From JAOUEA01 sp963821935 (GTDB taxonomy: Bacteria; Actinomycetota; UBA4738; HRBIN12): DNA of 64,000 nt. A model generated the notes under the pieces. The model was given only the letters and a program-made list of their open reading frames with translations, ran no database searches and had not been told where the DNA came from. Shown one piece after another: positions 31,254-39,654 of the stretch. The stretch's first letter is position 1. Every line of letters starts with the position of its first letter. The stretch is from contig CAWGFM010000005.1 of assembly GCA_963821935.1 (NCBI GenBank), forward strand, positions 744,001 through 808,000. The letters run 5' to 3'. The translations under genes and the position numbers were made by a program.

Positions 31254-33215
31254 TCATTCGTCGCCGACGCCCGAGGTTGCCTGCTCGCGGATCTGGTCGA
31301 CGATCTCGGCGTTGGCCAGCGTGGTGACGTCGCCCAGCACGTTGCCGCGCGCCACGTCGCGAAGCAGCCGACGCATGATCTTGCCAGACCGCGTCTTGGG
31401 CAGGTCGGGCGTGAAGATGATGTTGTCGGGCTTGGCGATGGGCCCGATCACCTGCGCCACGTGCTCGCGGAGCTCGGCCAGCATCGCGTCGTCGCCCTCG
31501 AACCCGCTCTTGAGCGTCACGAACGCCACGATGCCCTCGCCCTTGACGTCGTGCGGTCGCGAGACGACGGCCGCTTCCGCCACCTTCTCGTCGTCGACGA
31601 GTGCCGATTCGATCTCGAAGGTGGACAGGCGGTGGCCCGACACGTTCATGACGTCGTCGATGCGGCCCAACAGCCAGTAGTCCCCCTCGCCGTCCAGGCG
31701 CGCGCCGTCGCCGGCCACATAGACCTCGGGGCCGTACCGTCCGAAGTAGGTGTCGACGTAGCGGTCAGCATCGCCCCAGATCGTGCGAGCGATCGAGGGC
31801 CAGGGGTGCCGCAACACAAGGTAGCCGCCACCGCCCAGGCCAACACTCTTGCCGCGCTCATCGACCACGTCGGCCTCGATACCCGGGAAGGGCTTGGTCG
31901 CCGAGCCGGGCTTGAGCGTGGTGAGACCGGGCAGCGGTGTGATCAGGATGGAACCCGTTTCGGTCTGCCACCAGGTGTCCACGATGGGGCAGCGTTCGCC
32001 ACCGATCACCTTCCAATACCAGACCCACGCCTCCGGGTTGATCGGTTCGCCGACCGATCCCAACAGCCGCAGCGAGGACAGGTCGTGCCGCTCGACGGGT
32101 TCGGTCCCCCAGCGCATGAACGCCCGGATCGCCGTGGGTGCCGTGTACAGGATCGAGACGCCGTACTTCGCGATCACGGACCACCATCGGTCCTGATCCG
32201 GCCAGTCGGGCGCTCCCTCGTACATGACGCCGGTGGTGTGGTTGGCCAGCGGCCCGTAGACGATGTAGGAGTGCCCGGTGACCCAGCCGCAGTCGGCCGC
32301 ACACCAGTACACATCGTCCTCGTGGAGGTCGAAGACCATGCGGTGCGTGGCCGCTACCTGGGTCATGTAGCCGCCCGTGGTGTGCGCGATCCCTTTCGGC
32401 TTGCCGGTGGTGCCACTGGTGTACAGCAGGTAGAGCAGGTCCTCCGCGCCCATGGGCTCGGGTTCACACTCGGCCGGCTGGTCGGCCACCAGCTCGTGGT
32501 ACCAGACGTCGCGGCCGGCCTCGAAGGAGTGCTCGTTGCCGCAGCGTCGCACCGTGACGACATGCTCGATGGAGGGGCAGTCGGCCACGGCCTCGTCAGC
32601 GCTGTCCTTCAGCGGCACGACCGTACCCCGGCGCCACGCGCCATCGGCCGTGACCAGGACCTTGGCCTCGGCGTCATTGATGCGGTCCCGGAGCGACTCG
32701 GCGCTGAACCCGCCGAACACCACGCTGTGCGCCGCACCGATGCGCGCGCACGCAAGCATCGCGATCGGCAGCTCCGGCACCATGCCCAGATAGATGTTGA
32801 CCCGATCGCCCTTGGTCACGCCCAGTGACTTCAGGCCGTTCGCGAACCGGCAGACCTGTTCGTAGAGGTCGCGGTATGTGATCGTGAGCGTGTCGCCAGG
32901 CTCCCCCTCCCAGTGGAACGCGACCTTGTCCCCGCCACCCGCCTCCACGTGCCGGTCCAAGCAGTTGTATGAGGCATTGAGCGTGCCACCGGAGAACCAT
33001 CTCACCCACGGCGCGTCCCATTCCATGACCGAGTCCCAATGCGTGAACCACGTGAGCCGTTCAGCCTGCTCAGCCCAGAACGCCTCGTGGTCTGCGTTGG
33101 CTCGTCGGTAAATCTCCGGGTCGGACACGGTCGCTCGTTCGACGAACGACGGCGGCGGCGGGAACGTGCGTTCCTCCGAGAGCAGCGCCTCGATGTTCTG
33201 CTCGATCTCGCTCAT
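31254..33215 (-). CDS. acs: Acetyl-CoA synthetase (AMP-forming)
   Basis: Activates acetate to acetyl-CoA through acetyl-AMP. 653 residues, the normal length. Seen: YTSGTTGKPKGI (P-loop), WWQTETGS, the adenylate-binding GDGARLDGEGDYWLLGRIDD, and the C-terminal catalytic lysine in PKTRSGKIMRR, which in relatives is the acetylation-controlled residue. ATG with AGGAGG 4 bases upstream. No acetyltransferase/deacetylase or actP gene is adjacent; the PPOX gene follows. Confidence 0.95.
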   Translation of the reverse strand: MSEIEQNIEALLSEERTFPPPPSFVERATVSDPEIYRRANADHEAFWAEQAERLTWFTHWDSVMEWDAPWVRWFSGGTLNASYNCLDRHVEAGGGDKVAFHWEGEPGDTLTITYRDLYEQVCRFANGLKSLGVTKGDRVNIYLGMVPELPIAMLACARIGAAHSVVFGGFSAESLRDRINDAEAKVLVTADGAWRRGTVVPLKDSADEAVADCPSIEHVVTVRRCGNEHSFEAGRDVWYHELVADQPAECEPEPMGAEDLLYLLYTSGTTGKPKGIAHTTGGYMTQVAATHRMVFDLHEDDVYWCAADCGWVTGHSYIVYGPLANHTTGVMYEGAPDWPDQDRWWSVIAKYGVSILYTAPTAIRAFMRWGTEPVERHDLSSLRLLGSVGEPINPEAWVWYWKVIGGERCPIVDTWWQTETGSILITPLPGLTTLKPGSATKPFPGIEADVVDERGKSVGLGGGGYLVLRHPWPSIARTIWGDADRYVDTYFGRYGPEVYVAGDGARLDGEGDYWLLGRIDDVMNVSGHRLSTFEIESALVDDEKVAEAAVVSRPHDVKGEGIVAFVTLKSGFEGDDAMLAELREHVAQVIGPIAKPDNIIFTPDLPKTRSGKIMRRLLRDVARGNVLGDVTTLANAEIVDQIREQATSGVGDE

Positions 33216-33388
33216 CGATCCTCCTGAGGTGTCACCACGGCGGAAGATGCATCGTACGCAGGATGCCGAGACCGTGCCGAGGCGGGTCCGCAGGACGGTC
33301 CGGGTGATCGATCCTCGAGCTGGATCCGTGCGTGCGACCTGGGGCGATGTGCTTGCAAGATGGGGTGACGAGGACCACCATCGCTGGT

Positions 33389-33412
33389 GAGGCCGCCTTC
33401 AGGGGCGGCCTC
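33389..33412 (+). repeat. Leader hairpin before the DUF5679 gene
   Basis: 9-bp perfect stem (GAGGCCGCC / GGCGGCCTC) with a 6-base loop, 20 bases before the ATG and just upstream of its GGAGG site. It could be a terminator for upstream readthrough or a leader attenuator; no T-tract follows. The rest of 33216-33432 shows nothing clear. Confidence 0.5.
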
Positions 33413-33432
33413 GAGGGAAAGGAGGCAGGCCC

Positions 33433-33606
33433 ATGGCCGACGAGGCCTACTGCATGAAGTGCCGCGAGAAGCGGCAATTCGAAGGCCAGATCGTGACGCT
33501 GAAGAACGGGCGTCCCGCCGCACAGGGCACGTGTTCGGTCTGTGGCACCAAGCTCACCAAGATCATGGGCATGGATGCCGCGAAGGCCCGGGGCTGGTCG
33601 GCCTAG
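33433..33606 (+). CDS. DUF5679 zinc-ribbon small protein (57 residues)
   Basis: Short gene encoding 57 residues with two Cys pairs, YCMKCREKRQ and GTCSVCGTKL, and VTLKNGRPAAQGTC between them. This is the DUF5679 pattern; related short proteins are common in actinobacteria and chloroflexi, and the four Cys should bind zinc. The function is unknown; a role as a nucleic-acid or protein adapter is a guess. ATG with GGAGG 7 bases upstream fixes the start. Preceded by a hairpin and followed by a terminator shared with the convergent Rrf2 gene. Confidence 0.85.
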   Translation: MADEAYCMKCREKRQFEGQIVTLKNGRPAAQGTCSVCGTKLTKIMGMDAAKARGWSA

Positions 33607-33616
33607 GGTCGCCGGC

Positions 33617-33642
33617 GGCCGTCGGGCGAGGAGCCCGCGGCC
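33617..33642. terminator. Bidirectional hairpin between DUF5679 and Rrf2 genes
   Basis: 10-bp G+C-rich stem with one bulged T and a 5-base loop, filling the gap between two convergent stops. No T-tract on the plus side. Confidence 0.65.
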
Positions 33643-34116
33643 TCAGTTCAAGCGAGACAGCAGCTGCTCGGGCGCGATGACCGTGGTGCCTGAGGCGCTA
33701 CCCCGGTGGCGGGCCGCGAGGTCCGCCACCGTCGTCTCTTGGAACACGCGCTGCACCGCGCCCGCGACGTCGGCCCAGAACCCTTGCAGCCCACAGTTCG
33801 AGTCGGCGAAGCACGTGTGATCGCTGGGCTCCAGGCAGAACATCGGGAAGATCTGGCCCTCGATCGCGTCGGCGACCTGGGCCATCGTGATCTCCTCGGG
33901 TGCCCTGGCCAGCCTGCACCCTCCCCCCGCGCCCCGGAAGCTTTCCACCAGCCCCGCCTTGGAGAGCGCCCCCAGCTGCTGCTCGAGGAACCGAAGCGGG
34001 ATCTGCTGGCGCTCGGCGATCTCGCGAGCCGGCAGCAGAGACCCATCCTCGCGACGCTGCGCGAGCTCGATCATGGCGCGCATCGCATACTCGAGCTTCT
34101 GCGAAACCTTCAGCAC
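33643..34116 (-). CDS. Rrf2-family transcription regulator with Fe-S type cysteines
   Basis: 157-residue winged-helix regulator of the Rrf2 family (IscR, NsrR, CymR). LKVSQKLEYAMRAMIELAQR and the recognition region IPLRFLEQQLGALSKAGLVE with SFRGAGGGCRLAR (wing) are typical. Three Cys, C-x7-C-x5-C (FCLEPSDHTCFADSNC), occupy the cluster-binding position; IscR has C-x5-C-x5-C, so a [2Fe-2S] or NO-sensing role is likely. The longest frame starts with TTG one base from GGGAGG; the GTG two codons later has proper spacing (6-7) and is chosen. No isc/suf genes are adjacent. Confidence 0.88.
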   Translation of the reverse strand: MLKVSQKLEYAMRAMIELAQRREDGSLLPAREIAERQQIPLRFLEQQLGALSKAGLVESFRGAGGGCRLARAPEEITMAQVADAIEGQIFPMFCLEPSDHTCFADSNCGLQGFWADVAGAVQRVFQETTVADLAARHRGSASGTTVIAPEQLLSRLN

Positions 34117-34137
34117 CGGCAAACCTCCCGTCCCGCC

Positions 34138-34166
34138 AGCGTAGGAAGGGTACCCCTTCTCGTCAA
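34138..34166 (-). promoter_or_regulatory. Rrf2 gene promoter
   Basis: Minus strand TTGACG (34166-34161), exactly 17 bp, TACGCT (34143-34138). It is the most canonical sigma-70-type promoter in the window and defines TACGCT as a working -10 for this genome. A repeat cluster lies directly upstream. Confidence 0.75.
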
Positions 34167-34169
34167 CGG

Positions 34170-34260
34170 CCCCCGGACGAGCGGTAGCCCCCGGACAAAC
34201 AAGAAGCCTTGGGGCTCAAGCAGCGAGCGACAGCGAGCGGTAGCCCCCAAGCAGACAGCC
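34170..34260. repeat. Cluster of short direct and inverted repeats
   Basis: CGAGCGGTAGCCCCC occurs at 34178-34192 and again at 34234-34248 (15 of 15). Between them is a tandem CAGCGAGCG pair (34221, 34231), and GCCTTGGGGCT (34206-34216) is nearly inverted to AGCCCCCAAGC (34242-34252), so the block can fold. It sits just upstream of the Rrf2 promoter and before the receiver gene. It may be an operator, an sRNA, or a worn repeat element. Confidence 0.6.
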
Positions 34261-34354
34261 CACTTCCCACGTTCCGGGTATCAACGGGACCGAGGGTGAT
34301 TCCGATAGGCAACGTAGGGGATCCACCCTTCCCCGGAAGGAGAACTGGACCGAC

Positions 34355-34774
34355 ATGGGTCGTGTGCTGGTCATCGACGACGAGCCGGATGTGCTGCTGC
34401 TCTGCCGGGTCAACCTGCAGCACGCGGGGCACGAGGTGTTGGAGGCGGAGGACGGAGAGCATGGCATCGCCGATGCCGTGAACCTTCGGCCCGACGCGAT
34501 CGTGCTGGACCTGATGCTGCCGAACCTGGACGGCTATCAGGTGCTCCGCGAGCTCCGCGCCGACGAACGCACGCGCGATCTGCCAGTCTTGGTCCTCACG
34601 GCGAAGGTGCAGATGGAGGACCACCGCCGGTGCTTGGAGCTGGGTGCCGACGCGTTCCTCACGAAGCCCTTCTCACCCGAGGTCCTGTCCGATGCGGTGA
34701 AGGACGTCCTGGCACTTGGCGATGTCGAACGGACCGCGCGCCGCGAAGCCGCGCTGGAGTCGCTGGGCTGCTAG
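34355..34774 (+). CDS. Single-domain response regulator (CheY-like receiver)
   Basis: 139 residues, one receiver domain and no output domain. VLVIDDEPDVLLL holds the acidic pair, IVLDLMLPNLDGY the phospho-accepting Asp, VLTAK the Thr and FLTKPFSP the Lys. A helical tail (VERTARREAALESLGC) follows. Such receivers act through protein partners or in phosphorelays; the nearest kinase is the GAF-PAS histidine kinase 1 kb downstream, a possible partner. AAGGAG lies about 13 bases before the ATG, a long spacing. Its stop overlaps the convergent LytR_C gene by 4 bases. Confidence 0.88.
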   Translation: MGRVLVIDDEPDVLLLCRVNLQHAGHEVLEAEDGEHGIADAVNLRPDAIVLDLMLPNLDGYQVLRELRADERTRDLPVLVLTAKVQMEDHRRCLELGADAFLTKPFSPEVLSDAVKDVLALGDVERTARREAALESLGC

Positions 34775-35298
34775 GCAGGGGCCCCGGGCCCCGAGTAGTC
34801 CTCGCCCACGATGACCACGAGCTGCGTGTCGTCCGCGACCTCGGTTTCGTACTCCTCGCCCAGCACCTTCACCACCGCACCCCCGAGAAACTCCTCTGCC
34901 AGGAACGCGGCGTTCGACTCGTTCTGAGCCGAGTCGGGACCGCCTCGGAAGTACACGAGGGTCTTGCCCACAGGCTTGGTGAGGGCGTCGGCGGCGTCTT
35001 CCGGCGAGACGTAGCCCTCGGCCTCGAGGTTCTGTTGGACGGTTCCCCCCAGGCCGGTCGTCGACGTGCCGTTGAAGACCATGACGGTCACGTCGTCGGT
35101 CTGCGGCTTCGGCGTTTCGGTGGGTTCGTCGGTCGGTGCCGAGGTCGTCGGCGCCGACGACGTGGGTGCGACCGGAGAGGTGGGGGTCGTGTCTGCCGTG
35201 GCCGCACCGGTGGAGTCATCGAACCCGTTCATGAGGACGGCGACACCGCCGACGACCAACGCCACGATGATCGCCAGACGAGCGGGGGACAGGTTCAC
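34771..35298 (-). CDS. Membrane-anchored protein with LytR C-terminal domain
   Basis: 175 residues: one N-terminal membrane helix (LAIIVALVVGGVAVLMNGF), a Thr/Ser/Pro/Ala spacer of about 45 residues, and a LytR_C domain (VTVMVFNGTSTTGLGGTVQQ; LVYFRGGPDSAQNESNAAFL; QLVVIVGEDY). This domain often follows LytR-CpsA-Psr ligases but here stands alone on the outer face of the membrane; a wall-binding or partner role is inferred. GTG start with TAGTAT 7 bases upstream and no ribosome binding site. Confidence 0.85.
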   Translation of the reverse strand: MNLSPARLAIIVALVVGGVAVLMNGFDDSTGAATADTTPTSPVAPTSSAPTTSAPTDEPTETPKPQTDDVTVMVFNGTSTTGLGGTVQQNLEAEGYVSPEDAADALTKPVGKTLVYFRGGPDSAQNESNAAFLAEEFLGGAVVKVLGEEYETEVADDTQLVVIVGEDYSGPGAPA

Positions 35299-35305
35299 GG
35301 GCTCG

Positions 35306-35311
35306 ATACTA
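35306..35311 (-). promoter_or_regulatory. -10 element of leaderless LytR_C gene promoter
   Basis: TAGTAT on the minus strand, 7 bases before the GTG at 35298. Confidence 0.45.
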
Positions 35312-35339
35312 CCGCAGTGATCGGGCCGAACTTGGACGC

Positions 35340-35612
35340 CTAGAGGCGAACGCCCAGCTGGCCCGCGACGCGTCGCCGGCGCCGGACCTCCCGCACACGG
35401 CGGAGCCGCCGAACGAGCATCGGATCGTAGGCGAGTGCCTGCGGCGTCTCGAGAAGCCGATTGAGCAACTGGTGATAGCGGGCGGCGGAGAACCCGAAGC
35501 GCTCACGGATCGCGCGCTCCTTGGCGATCGTCAGCATCCAGCTCTCGCGTTCGAAATCCAGGATCTCTCGATCACGGTCGCCGAGCTCTGCCGGGGGGTT
35601 CACGCTGCTCAC
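35340..35612 (-). CDS. DUF3263 protein
   Basis: 90-residue member of DUF3263, a short family typical of actinobacteria. REILDFERESWMLTIAKERA and FGFSAARYHQLLNRLLETPQ (a helix-turn-helix-like stretch), then ALAYDPMLVRRLRRVREVRR, are the conserved blocks; DNA binding is plausible but unproven. The frame opens with a TTG 15 codons upstream, but a full promoter (TTGAAC, 16 bp, TACGCT) lies inside that stretch with the hexamer 7 bases before an in-frame GTG, so the shorter leaderless product is preferred. It is upstream of and parallel to the LytR_C gene, 41 bases apart. Confidence 0.85.
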   Translation of the reverse strand: MSSVNPPAELGDRDREILDFERESWMLTIAKERAIRERFGFSAARYHQLLNRLLETPQALAYDPMLVRRLRRVREVRRRRRVAGQLGVRL

Positions 35613-35619
35613 AGCATCA

Positions 35620-35647
35620 AGCGTAGCCACGGGGGACGCGGGTTCAA
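35620..35647 (-). promoter_or_regulatory. Promoter of the DUF3263 gene
   Basis: Minus strand TTGAAC (35647-35642), 16 bp, TACGCT (35625-35620), then 7 bases to the GTG at 35612. Decides the start of the gene. Confidence 0.55.
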
Positions 35648-35718
35648 GCACCGTCAAGGGGCCGTTGAGACCTTCCGCGCCAGACGTTCAGCCCACGCGA
35701 CCAACGGCCGACACTTCA

Positions 35719-35724
35719 TAGGGT
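35719..35724 (+). promoter_or_regulatory. Possible -10 element for the histidine kinase gene
   Basis: TAGGGT about 80 bases before the chosen kinase start; no clear -35. A short GCCCC/GGGGT hairpin follows in the predicted leader. Confidence 0.3.
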
Positions 35725-35802
35725 GCCCCACACGGGGTGAGACGATGGTGGCCCATCGATCCGCGAAGGACGGCGGGAGGCAGCGCCGGGAAGGAAGCGC
35801 GC

Positions 35803-38022
35803 GTGGTGGTCGGAACCACAGGCGGGTCAGCAGCACCCGGTCAAAGGATGGACGTGGTGTCTGCACCAGGATCGACCGAGGGCTTCCGCTCGGTGGCCCA
35901 GCTCAACATGCTGCACAGCCTGGCCGCCGCCCTGAACACCATGAGCAGCGTGGAAGAGGTGGGCGCCGCCATCACCGACGAGCTGCGCACGATCATCGAC
36001 TACCACAACTGCCGCGTGTACCTGTTGCAGCCCAACGGTCACACCCTGCTCCCTATCGCGTTCCGTGGCGAGATCTTCCACGAGTACGAGGAGGAGACCC
36101 TGGAGGAGCTCGTCACCGAGATCGGTGAAGGGATGACGGGCTGGGTCGCCGAACACCGCACCTCGCTGCTCACGCCTAACGCTCAGGAGGTCGAGTTCGC
36201 GGTCCAGATCGAGGGCACCGACGACATCGTCGAATCGATGCTCCTGGTGCCCATGCTCATCGGGGAGCTCGTCATCGGCGTGATCGTCCTGTCGAGCCTG
36301 GGCTACGCCAAGTTCGACCTCGAAGACCAACGCCTGCTGGAGGTGCTGGCCCCGCATGCCGCCGTCGCCTTCCAGAACGCCACGGTGCTGGGCCAGGAGC
36401 GGGCGGCGGCTCGAACCTCCGCGGCGCTGCTGGAGCTGTCGCAGGTGCTCACCAGCAAGCACGGTGTGGGCGACATCTTCCAGGAAGCGCTCGAAACCAT
36501 CCCGTCATTGGTGGCCTGCGCGGCGGTGGGCGCGTACATCCGCGACGTGGAGACGGGCAACTTCCGGGCGGCCCGCCTCGTCGCCGTGGACGAATCGAAG
36601 CTTCGGCCTCGAGCCGAGATCGGTGAGGTGCCAGCCGAGCTCGCGGTGGCCATGCTGCAGAGCGAGAGCGAACCCTTCGCCTTGGGGGTCGACCTCGTCG
36701 AACAGGTTCCCCGCGACCTCTGGATCGTCAACGAGGCCCTCCCCACGCTCATCGTGCCCCTCCGCTGGGGGCCGGACGGGTTCGGCGCCATCGTGATCAT
36801 CGCCGACGACCCCGCGGGCGAGTTCAGGGACGGCGACATCCGGCTCGGCAGAGGGATCGCCGACATCACCTCACTGGCGCTCGGCAACGCCCGGCGATTG
36901 TCCGAGCTCGAACGGTTCCACGAGCTGGTGGAGAGCCTCCAAGCGGTGTTCTGGGAAGCCGACGCCGACGGAGCGTTCACCTTCTTGGGAGGACGGGTCG
37001 AGGACCTGCTCGGACCCGCGGCGACCAGGTGGACGGACGAAGGCCGGGGGTGGGGAGACCACATCGCGGCCGCCGACCGCGCCGCGGCCCTCGAGGCCAT
37101 CGGCGAAGCCACCGAGGCGGGCGAGGATCGGTCGGTGGAGTACCGGGTGATCAGCCCTGAGGGCACCACGGTCTGGATCCGCGATCAGGTCCACGTGGTC
37201 CGCAGAGCCCGGGGGGTCCGTCAGCTCCGTGGGCTGATGGTGGACATCACCGGCCGCAAGCGCGCCGAACAGGCCCTGCGCAAGAGCGAGCGGAAGTACT
37301 CGGAGGCGTTCCGCCGCGAACGCGAGGCGGCGCAGCGACTGCGGGCGCTCGACGAGATGAAGAACACGTTCCTGGAAGCGGTCTCGCACGATCTCCGCAC
37401 ACCACTCACCTCGATCCTGGGCTCGGCGCTGACATTGGAGCAGACACGGTTCGAGCTGCCACGCGCGGAGGCGCTGGACCTGGTCCACCGTGTCGCCACC
37501 AACGCACGCAAGCTCGAACGCCTACTCACCGACCTGCTGGACCTGGATCGTCTCCAGCGAGGGATCGTGTCGCCCCAGCGCCGCCCCACGGAGATCTCCG
37601 ACCTGGTGCGCCGGGCGGTCGATGAGCTGGAGGACCCCGCGGCTCATGCGATCGAGCTGGACGTGGAGGACGTCACCGTGTCCATCGACGCCGCCAAGGT
37701 CGAACGCATCCTGGAGAACCTGCTCTCGAACGCCATCCGGCACACGCCTGCCGAGACCAGGATCTGGGTCACCGCGTCCAGCAAGGACGGCGGCATGATG
37801 TTGGTCGTGGAAGACGAAGGTCCCGGGGTGCCATCCGACCTTCGCGAAGCCGTGTTCGAGCCGTTCCGCCAGGCGCCGGGCTCGTCCTCGGAGCATTCCC
37901 CGGGGGTCGGTGTGGGCCTGTCCCTGGTCCGCCGGTTCTCCGAGCTGCACGGAGGACGGGCCTGGCTGGACGAGCGGGCCGGTGGTGGCGCGTCCTTCCA
38001 CGTGTTCCTGCCAGGGGGCTGA
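35803..38022 (+). CDS. Soluble GAF-GAF-PAS sensor histidine kinase
   Basis: 739-residue two-component kinase without membrane segments. Order: GAF-like domain (about 25-185), second GAF-like domain (about 200-365), PAS/PAC (about 375-490, ending MVDITGRKRAEQA), HisKA with H529 in EAVSHDLRTPLTS, and HATPase (ENLLSNAIRHTPAE; VVEDEGPGVPSD; GVGVGLSLVRRF). It probably senses a cytoplasmic ligand or redox cue. GTG 35803 has GGGAAGGA about 7 bases upstream; GTG 35737 and ATG 35848 are alternatives. No response regulator is next to it; the lone receiver at 34.4 kb is the closest. A 6-bp GC hairpin overlaps its stop codon. Confidence 0.9.
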   Translation: MVVGTTGGSAAPGQRMDVVSAPGSTEGFRSVAQLNMLHSLAAALNTMSSVEEVGAAITDELRTIIDYHNCRVYLLQPNGHTLLPIAFRGEIFHEYEEETLEELVTEIGEGMTGWVAEHRTSLLTPNAQEVEFAVQIEGTDDIVESMLLVPMLIGELVIGVIVLSSLGYAKFDLEDQRLLEVLAPHAAVAFQNATVLGQERAAARTSAALLELSQVLTSKHGVGDIFQEALETIPSLVACAAVGAYIRDVETGNFRAARLVAVDESKLRPRAEIGEVPAELAVAMLQSESEPFALGVDLVEQVPRDLWIVNEALPTLIVPLRWGPDGFGAIVIIADDPAGEFRDGDIRLGRGIADITSLALGNARRLSELERFHELVESLQAVFWEADADGAFTFLGGRVEDLLGPAATRWTDEGRGWGDHIAAADRAAALEAIGEATEAGEDRSVEYRVISPEGTTVWIRDQVHVVRRARGVRQLRGLMVDITGRKRAEQALRKSERKYSEAFRREREAAQRLRALDEMKNTFLEAVSHDLRTPLTSILGSALTLEQTRFELPRAEALDLVHRVATNARKLERLLTDLLDLDRLQRGIVSPQRRPTEISDLVRRAVDELEDPAAHAIELDVEDVTVSIDAAKVERILENLLSNAIRHTPAETRIWVTASSKDGGMMLVVEDEGPGVPSDLREAVFEPFRQAPGSSSEHSPGVGVGLSLVRRFSELHGGRAWLDERAGGGASFHVFLPGG

Positions 38023-38030
38023 GCCCCCAC

Positions 38031-38036
38031 TACCAT
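38031..38036 (+). promoter_or_regulatory. -10 element of leaderless amidohydrolase promoter
   Basis: TACCAT 6 bases before the GTG at 38043, right after the kinase stop, so the amidohydrolase can be expressed by itself. Confidence 0.45.
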
Positions 38037-38042
38037 CGCCCC

Positions 38043-39623
38043 GTGCACGAGCTGATCGTCGAGGGCGCCACCATCGTCGACGGCAGCGGCGCGGCGAGCT
38101 TCGTCGGCTCGGTGGGCGTTCGCGGCGGCCGGATCGCGTGGATCCGCCGGAGCGAGTCGGCCGATGACCTCGAGACCGAGCATCGCCTGGACGGTCGAGG
38201 TGCGGTGCTGACCCCGGGGTTCGTCGACGTGCACAACCATTCGGATCTGAGTCCGCTGGTCGACCCGGACATGGTCTCCACCGTGCGCCAAGGCGTCACG
38301 ACCGTGGTCGTCGGCAACTGCGGCTCGTCGCCGTGGCCGCCGGCCGGCGCCCGGGAATGCGTGCTGATGGCCGGCGGCGACCCCGAGGCGATGCACCCCG
38401 CGTTCACCTCGTTCGGCCACTACCTGGATCGCATCGAGGCGGCGGGGCCGGCGGTCAACGTGGCCGCGCTCGTCGGCCACGGCGCGGTTCGCCTCCAGGC
38501 CATGGGGTCGGAGCGACGGGCCCCCTCGCCCGAAGAGCTGACCGCGATGTGCGGGGAGGTGGCCGAGGCCGTGCGGCAGGGCGCGGTGGGACTGTCCACG
38601 GGCTTGATCTACGTGCCCGGTCTGTACTCCGGAACGGACGAGGTAGTGGCGCTGGCCGAGGCCGCCGGCGCGGAAGGCGGCCTGTACGCGTCCCACATCC
38701 GCGGTGAGGGAGCGCACCTGTTCCGGGCCGTGGACGAAGCGATCGAGATCGGACGGCGAGCGGGGGTGCCCGCCCACGTCAGCCACCTGAAGTGCGAGTC
38801 GTCGGTGGCGTGGGGCAGGACCTCGGAGCTGCTGGACCGCTTCCACGGCGACGACGACGTCACCGCGGACCAGTATCCGTACGCAGCGTGGGCCTCAGAG
38901 CTGTGGTCGCTGCTTCCGCCGTGGGCGCCGGTCGCCGAGATCGCAGCGTTGCGGGCCGATCCGGCGACGTGCTCGCGCCTGGCCGACGGCATCGAGCACG
39001 GTGAAGGCGACACCTTCCAATCGTCCGTGGACGGCGTGGGATGGGATCGCATCGTGATCGAATCCTGCGGCGACGGCCGCTGGAACGGGCGCAGCGTGCA
39101 GGCGATCGCGCAGAGCCGGTCGATCGAGCCGGTCGACGCGTGCCTGGATCTGTTGGAGGCCGACCCAGACACCAGCTGTATCGGGCACGCGATGGATGAG
39201 GATGACGTGCGAGCGATCGTGTCCGACGTCGACGTCATGGTCGCCTCGGACGCGATCGCGATGTCCCCGGACGGTCCGCTGGGCGGCGTGCCGGTCCATC
39301 CGAGGAACTACGGCACGTTCCCGCGCGTGCTGGGGCGCTACGTGCGTGAGGGAGCCATCGGACTGGAGGCCGCCGTGCGAACGATGACCTCCTTGCCGGC
39401 CGATCGGTTCGGCCTGGTGGACCGCGGCCGGATCGTGGAGGGAGCCCGGGCCGACCTGGTGCTGCTCGATCCCACCACGGTGAACGATCGCGCCGACTTC
39501 GGCGACCCGCATGCGTTCCCGGACGGGATCGAAGCGGTCATCCTCAACGGCACCATCGCATGGAACGCGGCTCGGCCTTCGGCACCCATCGATCGCGCAG
39601 GTCACGTCCTCCGCCGGGGATGA
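38043..39623 (+). CDS. D-aminoacylase-like amidohydrolase
   Basis: 526-residue zinc amidohydrolase of the N-acyl-D-amino-acid deacylase / dihydroorotase-like group. GFVDVHNHSDLSP gives the HxH metal site; VVVGNCGSSPWPPAG holds the family's NCG metal ligand; YASHIRGEG and HVSHLKCE supply His ligands; MVASDAIAMSPDG the catalytic Asp. N-terminal strands (ATIVDGSGAASFVGSVGVRG) and the terminal beta part (DLVLLDPTTVND) form the small beta-sandwich. It should deacylate N-acyl-D-amino acids, perhaps from wall turnover; N-acyl-L or carbamoyl substrates are possible. Convergent with the nuclease gene. Confidence 0.87.
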   Translation: MHELIVEGATIVDGSGAASFVGSVGVRGGRIAWIRRSESADDLETEHRLDGRGAVLTPGFVDVHNHSDLSPLVDPDMVSTVRQGVTTVVVGNCGSSPWPPAGARECVLMAGGDPEAMHPAFTSFGHYLDRIEAAGPAVNVAALVGHGAVRLQAMGSERRAPSPEELTAMCGEVAEAVRQGAVGLSTGLIYVPGLYSGTDEVVALAEAAGAEGGLYASHIRGEGAHLFRAVDEAIEIGRRAGVPAHVSHLKCESSVAWGRTSELLDRFHGDDDVTADQYPYAAWASELWSLLPPWAPVAEIAALRADPATCSRLADGIEHGEGDTFQSSVDGVGWDRIVIESCGDGRWNGRSVQAIAQSRSIEPVDACLDLLEADPDTSCIGHAMDEDDVRAIVSDVDVMVASDAIAMSPDGPLGGVPVHPRNYGTFPRVLGRYVREGAIGLEAAVRTMTSLPADRFGLVDRGRIVEGARADLVLLDPTTVNDRADFGDPHAFPDGIEAVILNGTIAWNAARPSAPIDRAGHVLRRG

Positions 39624-39654
39624 TCCGCTCCCGTCGTTCAGCCTGTCGCTCGGC

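Noticed and set aside
34170..34260. CRISPR-like array
   Set aside because: Only two copies of a 15-mer and irregular spacing; no cas genes in the window.
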